Assembly (NCBI GenBank): GCA_019243895.1
Contig: JAFATP010000259.1
Location: 1 to 13,693, forward strand
Source: Alphaproteobacteria bacterium
GTDB lineage: Bacteria; Pseudomonadota; Alphaproteobacteria; Rickettsiales; SXRF01
DNA length: 13,693 nucleotides
Reading direction: 5' to 3'
The notes under the pieces are model-generated. The model was not told the origin of the DNA. It worked only from the letters and a program-made list of their open reading frames with translations, and did not search any database. Below are positions 7,757 to 13,693 of this stretch, piece after piece (within the stretch, counting starts at the first letter, position 1; each line of letters opens with the position of its first letter). Made by a program: the position numbers and the translations under genes.

Positions 7757-9682
7757 ATGGCGGACCCGGAAAAGATCCACTCCATAACAAAACAAGTATC
7801 TCCCTGGCTGTTCTTTTCCTGGCGCAGCCTGGTGGCGGCGCTGCACGACGCGGGCATGGCGGCGCTGGCCTTCGTGCTGGCGCTTTATTTGCGCCTCGGC
7901 GATGAGCAATTTCATCTGGCGACGCCGTATCTGCTGCCCGGCATGCTGATGTTCACGGCGCTTTCCAGCCTGGTTTTCGCCCGCATGCGGCTGTACCGGG
8001 GCCTGTGGCGCTATGCGTCGCTACCGGATCTGGTGGCCATCACCAAGGCCGTCACCATCGCCGTGGTCGTCTTCACCGTGCTGATGTTCGCGCTGACCCG
8101 CCTGGAGGGCATTCCCCGCTCGCTGCCGTTCATTCTATGGCTTTTATTGCTGGCGCTGCTCGGCGGGCCGCGCTTTCTATACCGCGCCGTGAAAGACCGC
8201 ACCCTGGCTTTTCATTTCACGCATGACGCCTCGCGCCAGATTCCGCTGCTGCTGGCGGGGGCCACCGGCAGCGCCGAGCTTTTCATCCGCGAATGCACGC
8301 GCAACCCCGCCTCGCCGTATCGTGTGGTCGGCATTCTGGATGAAGACCCTTCCCGCCGCCACCGCGAGCTTCTGGGCGTGCGTATTTACGGCGGGGCGCA
8401 GGAGATGGCCTCCGTGGTGCATGCGCTCGAGCGCAAGGGCCTAAAGCCGCAGCGGCTGATTCTGGCGGAGGAGGATCCCACGGGGAAGAAAACCCGCCAG
8501 CTGCTGGAACTGGCGGACCCGCTGGGGCTGGGCATGGGGCGGCTGCCTTCCCTGAACGAGTTCAAGCACGGCGCGGAAAAACAGGAGATACGCCCGATCG
8601 CCATTGAAGATTTGCTCGGCCGCGCGCAGAACGTGCACGACAAAAGCGTGGTGGCGGCGCTGGTTTCGGGCAGGCGCGTGGCCATTACCGGCGCGGGCGG
8701 CAGCATCGGCAGCGAACTGGCGCGGCAGATTGCCGGGTTCTCCCCGACCCGGCTGCTGCTGGTGGAGCTGAGCGAATTCGCGCTTTATAGCATTGACCAG
8801 GAGCTTGGCGAAATTCACCCCGGGGTGCCACGCCGCGCCGTGCTGGCCGATGTGCGCGATGCGCCGCATATCGAGGCGCTGTTCGCGGAGGAAAAACCGG
8901 AGCTGGTATTTCACGCCGCGGCGCTTAAGCACGTGCCGCTTTCCGAGGCCAATCCGATCGAAGCCATTACCACCAATGTTTTCGGCACCTGCCACGTGGC
9001 CGATGCGGCGCTGGCGCACGGCGCGGCGGCCATGGTGCTGATCTCCACCGACAAGGCGGTGCATCCGGCCAATATTATGGGCGCCACCAAGCGGTTAAGC
9101 GAGGCGTATACACAGGCGCTGGGTTCGCACGGCCAAGGGCCGACGCGGTTTTTCACCGTGCGCTTCGGCAATGTGCTGGGTTCCACCGGCTCGGTGGTGC
9201 CGCTGTTCCAGAAGCAGCTGCAACGCGGCGGGCCGATCACCGTCACGCATGCGGACATGGTGCGTTATTTCATGACCATCCGCGAGGCGGTGGAGCTGGT
9301 GTTGCAGGCGGCGGCGCTGGGGCTGGAGATGCAGGCGCGCCGCGAGGCGATCTTCGTGCTGGATATGGGCACGCCGGTGCGCATCACGGACTTGGCCACG
9401 CAGATGATCCGGCTGGCGGGGCTGCGCCCCGGCCAAGACATCGCGATCCGCTATACCGGCCTGCGGCCCGGCGAGAAACTGTTCGAGGAGCTGTTTTACG
9501 ATGAGGAAGGCGTCACCCGCACTTCCCGCAGCGGCATCCTGCTGGCGGCGGCGCGCGACGTTGCGTTCGCGCCGCTGCACAAATCGCTTGCGCGCCTGAA
9601 GGAACGTTGTAGAGAAAGAGACGTCTCCGGCGCAGTCAGGCTGCTTGCCACTCTGGTGCCGGAATACCGGCCTAATCCTTAA
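7757..9682 (+). CDS. WbpM/CapD-like membrane NDP-sugar 4,6-dehydratase
   Basis: This encodes a 641-residue polysaccharide-biosynthesis protein of the WbpM/CapD/FlaA1 group. The family converts UDP-GlcNAc to a UDP-4-keto-6-deoxy sugar used for QuiNAc, FucNAc or similar residues. Four hydrophobic segments (about 25-47, 58-77, 94-113, 122-142) anchor it in the inner membrane. A first Rossmann-like domain (LLLAGATGSAE, then VVGILDEDP) follows, and the catalytic SDR domain begins at about 305 with ITGAGGSIGSEL (310-321). The altered active site typical of WbpM is present: Ser430, Asp432-Lys433, Met441 and Lys445 (STDKA...MGATKR), with Met replacing the usual Tyr. RFGNVLGSTGSVVPLF and TGLRPGEKLFEELF are family signatures, and LVPEYRPN is a typical terminus. 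It is complete. It lies 12 bases after the WbpL-like gene; AAGG at 7751 is very close to the ATG. Confidence 0.92.
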   Translation: MADPEKIHSITKQVSPWLFFSWRSLVAALHDAGMAALAFVLALYLRLGDEQFHLATPYLLPGMLMFTALSSLVFARMRLYRGLWRYASLPDLVAITKAVTIAVVVFTVLMFALTRLEGIPRSLPFILWLLLLALLGGPRFLYRAVKDRTLAFHFTHDASRQIPLLLAGATGSAELFIRECTRNPASPYRVVGILDEDPSRRHRELLGVRIYGGAQEMASVVHALERKGLKPQRLILAEEDPTGKKTRQLLELADPLGLGMGRLPSLNEFKHGAEKQEIRPIAIEDLLGRAQNVHDKSVVAALVSGRRVAITGAGGSIGSELARQIAGFSPTRLLLVELSEFALYSIDQELGEIHPGVPRRAVLADVRDAPHIEALFAEEKPELVFHAAALKHVPLSEANPIEAITTNVFGTCHVADAALAHGAAAMVLISTDKAVHPANIMGATKRLSEAYTQALGSHGQGPTRFFTVRFGNVLGSTGSVVPLFQKQLQRGGPITVTHADMVRYFMTIREAVELVLQAAALGLEMQARREAIFVLDMGTPVRITDLATQMIRLAGLRPGQDIAIRYTGLRPGEKLFEELFYDEEGVTRTSRSGILLAAARDVAFAPLHKSLARLKERCRERDVSGAVRLLATLVPEYRPNP

Positions 9683-9694
9683 CCCAATCCTTAA
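9671..9694 (+). repeat. 12-bp tandem duplication across the dehydratase stop codon
   Basis: CCTAATCCTTAA (9671-9682) is followed at once by CCCAATCCTTAA (9683-9694), differing at one base. The first copy contains the stop codon of the dehydratase gene and the second fills half of the gap to purH. It looks like a small slippage duplication; no function is evident. Confidence 0.75.
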
Positions 9695-9709
9695 AGATTC
9701 ATTCCCGTC

Positions 9710-11248
9710 ATGATCAAACGCGCGCTGCTTTCCGTTTCCGACAAGGCGGGATTGGGCGGGTTCGCCGCCTTTCTGCACGGGCGCGGCGTGGAGCTGATCT
9801 CCACCGGCGGCACGGCGAGGGCATTGCGTGACGGCGGCATGGCCGTCACCGATATCGCCGATTATACCGGTTTTCCCGAGATCATGGACGGGCGGGTGAA
9901 AACCTTGCACCCCAAGGTGCACGGCGCGCTGCTGGGACGCCGCGACGCGGAGTCGCACCGCGCGGCGATGCAGGCGCACGGCATGGCGCCGATCGACCTG
10001 GTGGTGGTGAATCTTTATCCCTTCGAGCGAACGGTGAAATCGGGCGCGAATGTCGCCGAATGCATCGAGCAGATCGACATCGGCGGGCCGAGCATGATCC
10101 GCTCCGCCGCCAAGAACCACGCCGACGTCACCGTGGTGACCGATCCCGCGGATTATGCGCGCGTGCAGGCTGAAATCGAGAGGCTGGACGGGGCCACCTC
10201 GCCGGAATTACGCCGGGAGCTGGCGGGAAAGGCTTTCGCCCGCACCGCCGCGTATGACAGCGCCATTGCCGCCTGGTTTGCGCGGCTGGCGGATGACGCA
10301 TTCCCGGCGACGCTGCCGCTCAGCGCCACGCTGAAACAGGCGCTGCATTACGGCGAAAACCCGCACCAGCGGGCGGCGTTTTACGCGCTGGATGAAAGCG
10401 GCTTGAGCACCGCCGTTTTGGCGCAGGGCGAGCGCCTGAGCTATAACAATTTCAACGATGCCTCCGCCGCACTGGAGCTGGCCGCGGAGTTCACCGCGCC
10501 CGCGGTGGTGATCGTCAAGCACGCCAATCCGTGCGGCGTGGCCGCGGCCCCGATGCTGGAGGAAGCATACCGCCGCGCTCTGGCCTGCGATCCGGTTTCG
10601 GCCTATGGCGGCATTATTGCCGTTAATCGCCCGGTGGATGCAGCGTTTGCGCAGGCGCTGGGCAAGCTGTTCGTGGAGGTGCTGGTGGCGCCCTCGGCCG
10701 AGCCGGAGGCGCTCGCTCTGCTGAAAACGCGCAAAAAGTTGCGCCTGCTGCTGACAGGCCCCCTGCCCCCGCCCAGCCGCTTCCGCATGAGCCTGCGCAG
10801 CGTCGCCGGCGGCGTGCTCTACCAGGAGGAAGACCGGACGGTGCTGGACGAGGCATCGCTGAGAGTGGTGACGCGCCGGCAGCCCTCGCCTTCGCAGCTG
10901 GAGGACCTGCGCTTCGCCTTCACCGTGGCCAAACACGTGAAATCCAACGCGATAGTGCTGGTGAAGGACCACGCCGCCATCGGCATTGGCGCCGGGCAGA
11001 TGAGCCGCATCGACTCCACCCGCATTGCCTGCTGGAAAGCCCGGGAAGCGGGCCTGAGCACGCAAGGCGCGGCGCTGGCCTCCGACGCGTTCTTCCCTTT
11101 CCCCGATAACGTCAAGCTGGCGGCCGAGGCCGGAATTGCCGCAATTATCCAGCCTGGGGGCTCGATTCGCGATGCGGAGGTGATTGCGGCGGCGGACCAG
11201 GCGGAAATGGCCATGATTTTTACCGGGGTTCGCCATTTCCGGCATTGA
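9710..11248 (+). CDS. purH: Bifunctional AICAR transformylase / IMP cyclohydrolase
   Basis: PurH catalyses the last two steps of IMP synthesis in the cytoplasm: formylation of AICAR from 10-formyl-tetrahydrofolate, then ring closure. The 512-residue product is full length. The N-terminal MGS-like cyclohydrolase domain shows SVSDKAGL, STGGTARAL, GFPEIMDGRVKTLHPKVHG, DLVVVNLYPFE and DIGGPSMIRSAAKNH. The transformylase part shows LHYGENPHQRAAFY, SYNNFNDASAALEL and VIVKHANPCG, with the catalytic Lys270-His271 pair. It ends with DAFFPFPDN and IIQPGGSIRD. The ATG at 9710 matches the family's usual opening (IKRALLSVSDK) but has no Shine-Dalgarno site nearby. It follows the dehydratase by 27 bases on the same strand and faces dapB with a 10-base gap. 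It has no obvious functional link to the glycan genes. Confidence 0.97.
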   Translation: MIKRALLSVSDKAGLGGFAAFLHGRGVELISTGGTARALRDGGMAVTDIADYTGFPEIMDGRVKTLHPKVHGALLGRRDAESHRAAMQAHGMAPIDLVVVNLYPFERTVKSGANVAECIEQIDIGGPSMIRSAAKNHADVTVVTDPADYARVQAEIERLDGATSPELRRELAGKAFARTAAYDSAIAAWFARLADDAFPATLPLSATLKQALHYGENPHQRAAFYALDESGLSTAVLAQGERLSYNNFNDASAALELAAEFTAPAVVIVKHANPCGVAAAPMLEEAYRRALACDPVSAYGGIIAVNRPVDAAFAQALGKLFVEVLVAPSAEPEALALLKTRKKLRLLLTGPLPPPSRFRMSLRSVAGGVLYQEEDRTVLDEASLRVVTRRQPSPSQLEDLRFAFTVAKHVKSNAIVLVKDHAAIGIGAGQMSRIDSTRIACWKAREAGLSTQGAALASDAFFPFPDNVKLAAEAGIAAIIQPGGSIRDAEVIAAADQAEMAMIFTGVRHFRH

Positions 11249-11258
11249 CCCACGCCGC

Positions 11259-12047
11259 TTAAGGCTCTCCCAGCACGTCCCGCATCGCGTATAGGCCGGG
11301 TTTTTTGCCGTAAGCCCAGCGCGCCGCCCGCAGGGCGCCGTGCGCAAAGATAGCGCGGGAAAAAGCGCGATGCGTCAGCTCCAGATTCTCTCCGGGCCCG
11401 GCAAACGTAACCGTGTGCACACCCACCACCTCGCCTCCCCGCCGCGCGCTGAAGCCGATGGCGCCGCGCGGCCGTGTCTCGCCCAGGCCTTCCTTCCGAT
11501 AAAGGCGAGCGTGCGCGAAGTCTACCTCCCTGCCCTGCGCTGCGGCGCGCCCCAGCATCAGTGCGGTGCCGGACGGCGCATCTTTTTTCATGCGGTGGTG
11601 CATTTCGTCGACCTCGATGTCATAGGCATCGTCCAATAACCGCGCCGCCTGTTCCACTAACGCTTCCAGCACGTTCACGCCGATGCTGAAATTGGCCGAC
11701 TGCACAATGACGGCATAATGGGCCGCCTCTTCCAGCGCGCGTTGCTGCGCCGTCGAAAACCCGGTGGTGCCGGTTACCAAGGCTTTTCCCGCCGCCTCCA
11801 GCGCCAGCTCCACAGTGAATTCCGGCGCGGTGAAATCGATGACGACGTCGCTCGATGCCATCAATTCCTTGGCGGTGTGCGCTAAGACTAAACCGGGCGG
11901 CATGTTCCGGCCCGCCTGCTCTTCCGCCCGCACACCGCCCGTAACCACGCGGCACCCTGGCGCAGAAACGGCGGCTTCCAGCAGCGCCTGTCCCATGCGG
12001 CCGGTGCAGCCGGCGATGCCGAGCTTTACGGTGCTGACCGTTTCCAT
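11259..12047 (-). CDS. dapB: 4-hydroxy-tetrahydrodipicolinate reductase
   Basis: DapB reduces 4-hydroxy-tetrahydrodipicolinate to tetrahydrodipicolinate with NAD(P)H, in the lysine and diaminopimelate pathway that also feeds peptidoglycan. The 262-residue product has an N-terminal Rossmann fold with LGIAGCTGRMG (9-19), then VVIDFTAPE and GTTGFS (93-98). The catalytic stretch EMHHRMKKDAPSGTAL starts at 148, with His150 and Lys154 matching the E. coli His159/Lys163 positions. The C-terminal VHTVTFAGPGENLELTHRAFSR is typical. It starts 8 bases after the parB stop on the same strand, so it is probably co-transcribed with parA-parB; its own ribosome-binding site is weak (GGCGG directly before ATG). 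Its stop faces the purH stop across 10 bases. Confidence 0.97.
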   Translation of the reverse strand: METVSTVKLGIAGCTGRMGQALLEAAVSAPGCRVVTGGVRAEEQAGRNMPPGLVLAHTAKELMASSDVVIDFTAPEFTVELALEAAGKALVTGTTGFSTAQQRALEEAAHYAVIVQSANFSIGVNVLEALVEQAARLLDDAYDIEVDEMHHRMKKDAPSGTALMLGRAAAQGREVDFAHARLYRKEGLGETRPRGAIGFSARRGGEVVGVHTVTFAGPGENLELTHRAFSRAIFAHGALRAARWAYGKKPGLYAMRDVLGEP

Positions 12048-12055
12048 CCGCCGGG

Positions 12056-13000
12056 TTACAGAGCGCCGGTGAGCCTGCGCAGCAATTCGTCCAGCTGCGA
12101 CAGGGTGTCGTAAGCGATGATGACGCTGCCGCGCTGCCCGTCGGCCTGCGCGATTTCCACCGTCATGCCGAGATTTTCGCTCAGCGTTTCCTCCAGGGCC
12201 AGGATATCGGCGTCTTTACCCGTGCCTGCCGAGGCACCGCGCGGTCGCTGGCGCAGCGTTCTTTCTTCCGGGGGTGCTTTCGGTGTTTCGCCCTCCCCGC
12301 GCGCCAGTTTCTCCACTTGACGCACGCTCAAGCCCTTTTGCACGGTGGCCTGGGCAATGACGGCCGCCTGCTCCTCCTCCATGCCGATCAGCGCGCGGGC
12401 ATGGCCCATGCTGATCCGCCCTTCCTCCAGCAGTTCCTTGATGGATTCAGGCAAGGTCAGCAGGCGCAGCAGATTAGTGATATGGCTGCGGCTTTTGCCG
12501 ACGATTTCCGCCAACTCCTCTTGCGTGTACGCAAATTCCTCCAGCAGGCGCTGGTAACCCCGGCTTTCCTCCAGCGGCGTCAGGTCGGCCCGCTGCACGT
12601 TTTCGATCAGCGCCAGCTCCAGCGCCTGCTGGTCGGTAATATCGCGCACGATGGCCGGAATAGTCTCCAATCCGGCCATCTGCGCGGCGCGCCAGCGGCG
12701 TTCGCCGGCAATGATCTCATAAGTTTCGCTGCGGAAAGCGCCGGCGCGGCGCAGCACGATGGGTTGCATGACCCCATTCTTGCGGATGGAGATGCTGAGT
12801 TCCTTTAACTGTTGCTCGTCAAAGCGAATGCGCGGCTGAAATTTTCCCGGTACGATGGCGCGCAGCGGCACCTCCTGCCCCATCACCGGGGCGCCGGGCT
12901 GCGCTTCCCCTTCGGGGCCGATGGGCGATGTATTGATCTCGGAAATCAGCGCTGAAAGCCCTTTGCCTAAGCCTCTCGGCTGGGATTTAACGGTTACCAT
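12056..13000 (-). CDS. parB: Chromosome-partitioning protein ParB
   Basis: ParB binds parS sites near the replication origin, spreads as a CTP-dependent clamp and works with the ParA ATPase to segregate the origin. The 314-residue product begins with RGLGKGLSALI (9-19), the N-terminal segment known to contact ParA. The ParB/Srx nucleotide-binding domain follows with AGERRWRAA (GERR at 99-102) and ENVQR (133-137). A helix-turn-helix for parS binding comes next (about 159-180, TQEELAEIVGKSRSHITNLL). A variable charged linker (about 235-262) leads to a C-terminal dimerisation domain (about 265-314). The ATG at 12998-13000 has AAGGA five bases upstream. It lies 28 bases after the parA stop. No parS site is evident within the window. 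Confidence 0.97.
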   Translation of the reverse strand: MVTVKSQPRGLGKGLSALISEINTSPIGPEGEAQPGAPVMGQEVPLRAIVPGKFQPRIRFDEQQLKELSISIRKNGVMQPIVLRRAGAFRSETYEIIAGERRWRAAQMAGLETIPAIVRDITDQQALELALIENVQRADLTPLEESRGYQRLLEEFAYTQEELAEIVGKSRSHITNLLRLLTLPESIKELLEEGRISMGHARALIGMEEEQAAVIAQATVQKGLSVRQVEKLARGEGETPKAPPEERTLRQRPRGASAGTGKDADILALEETLSENLGMTVEIAQADGQRGSVIIAYDTLSQLDELLRRLTGAL

Positions 13001-13028
13001 AGCATTCCTTTCATCTCTGGATCATGGC

Positions 13029-13693
13029 TTAAGCGGCCTCGACCGCCTTTTGCTGTTTACGTTCGCGCTTCAGCATTTCGCTGGCAAGGCGAATATAAGC
13101 GCGGGAGCCGGAGCAGTGCATGTCGTAAATCAGCGCGGGCTTGCCATGAGAAGGCGCTTCCGACATCCGCACGTTGCGGGGAATCACCGTTTCCATCACC
13201 TTGTCGCCGAAATAGCCGCGCACATCGCGTTCGATCTGCTCGGTGAAGCGATTGCGGCGGTCATACATGGTCAGCACGATACCCTTAATGGCAAGCTCGG
13301 GATTTAGCGCGTTGCGCACCAGCTCAATGGTTTTAGTGAGATGGCTCAGGCCCTCCAGCGCATAGAATTCGCATTGCAGCGGGATCAGCACCGTGTCCGC
13401 CGCCACCAGCGCGTTTAAGGTGAGCAGGCCCAGAGAGGGCGGGCAATCGATTAATATATAATCATAGGGCAGGGGAATGCGCTCCAGCGCCTGGCGCAGG
13501 CGGTATTCGCGCCGCATCATGCTCACCAGCTCAATTTCGGCACCCGATAAATCCATGGTGGCGGGGATCAGCGACAGGCGAGGGATGGCGGTGGGCATGA
13601 CAGCCTGCGCCAAGGGGGAATCGCTGAGAATGAACTCATAAGAGGTGGTATGGCGCGCCTGGGCTGACAGCCCCAGTCCGGTGGACGCATTGC
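13029..13693 (-). CDS. parA: Chromosome-partitioning ATPase ParA (5' end outside window)
   Basis: ParA is the deviant Walker-type ATPase that binds the nucleoid and moves ParB-parS complexes. The visible 220 residues begin with NASTGLGLSAQ, the segment that normally follows DxDPQG, so the N-terminus with the Walker A loop is cut off by the window edge (roughly 40-60 residues by comparison with family length). Visible landmarks are IPRLSLIPATMDLSGAEIEL, the Walker B region YDYILIDCPPSLGLLTLNAL, IPLQCEFYALEGLSHL, TMYDRRNRFTEQI and VIPRNVRMSEAPSHGKPALIYD. An internal TTG at 13613 is not the true start: the reading frame is open and matches the family to the window end. It is the upstream partner of parB. 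Confidence 0.96.
   Translation of the reverse strand, partial: NASTGLGLSAQARHTTSYEFILSDSPLAQAVMPTAIPRLSLIPATMDLSGAEIELVSMMRREYRLRQALERIPLPYDYILIDCPPSLGLLTLNALVAADTVLIPLQCEFYALEGLSHLTKTIELVRNALNPELAIKGIVLTMYDRRNRFTEQIERDVRGYFGDKVMETVIPRNVRMSEAPSHGKPALIYDMHCSGSRAYIRLASEMLKRERKQQKAVEAA

Noticed and set aside
8991-9000. GCCACGTGGC palindrome
   Set aside because: It lacks the outer bases of a parS site and is explained by dehydratase codons in GC-rich sequence.
10928-10943. CACGTG-centred sequence (AAACACGTGAAAT) resembling parS
   Set aside because: Only the core and one half-site fit the TGTTTCACGTGAAACA consensus; the left half does not match, and it lies inside conserved purH codons.
12317-12808. 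163-codon forward frame opposite parB
   Set aside because: It is antisense to the strongly supported ParB domains and shows the same compositional shadow pattern.
12946-12955. TCAGCGCTGA palindrome in parB, sharing half-arms with the lptE inverted repeat
   Set aside because: It is only 10 bp, lies in the conserved GLSALI codons of ParB, and AGCGCT is common in this composition. Two loosely similar sites do not make a motif.
13029-13613. Short ParA starting at the internal TTG
   Set aside because: The frame is open and ParA-like up to the window end (NASTGLGL), so this is a truncation by the window edge and not a short protein.

Overview
The window is an ordinary, densely packed, GC-rich bacterial chromosome segment, almost certainly from an alphaproteobacterium. 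The main clue is a DUF3576 lipoprotein gene directly upstream of leuS, lptE and holA, facing a parA-parB pair; from family knowledge this neighbourhood belongs to alphaproteobacterial chromosomes, often near the replication origin. LptE and a WbpL/WbpM-type glycan-initiation pair show a Gram-negative envelope with lipopolysaccharide. I cannot assign a genus.

Layout. Positions 1-42 hold the last 13 codons of a probable outer-membrane beta-barrel protein, followed by a strong intrinsic terminator (71-104). A rightward series of eight genes then runs from 151 to 11248 with gaps of 59 bases or fewer and several overlaps: DUF3576 lipoprotein, leuS, lptE, holA, mutL, a WecA/WbpL-like phosphosugar transferase, a WbpM/CapD-like NDP-sugar 4,6-dehydratase, and purH. 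A leftward series, parA (5' end outside the window), parB and dapB, meets it tail to tail with only 10 bases between the purH and dapB stop codons. No stretch above about 110 bases lacks a gene. I see no tRNA, rRNA, CRISPR array, insertion sequence or prophage gene.

How the genes work together. The left block mixes translation (leuS), LPS export (lptE), replication (holA) and mismatch repair (mutL, carrying the endonuclease motifs typical of organisms without MutH). The middle pair would make a 4-keto-6-deoxy amino sugar nucleotide and load an amino-sugar phosphate onto undecaprenyl phosphate, starting an O-antigen or similar surface glycan; LptE would help deliver the finished LPS. purH completes IMP synthesis and dapB serves lysine and diaminopimelate synthesis. 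parA and parB segregate the chromosome origin.

I did not find an undescribed biological system. The points most worth a second look are the glycan-initiation pair lodged among housekeeping genes, two sharp inverted repeats (inside lptE and just before the WbpL-like start), and the insertion of five genes between holA and parB.
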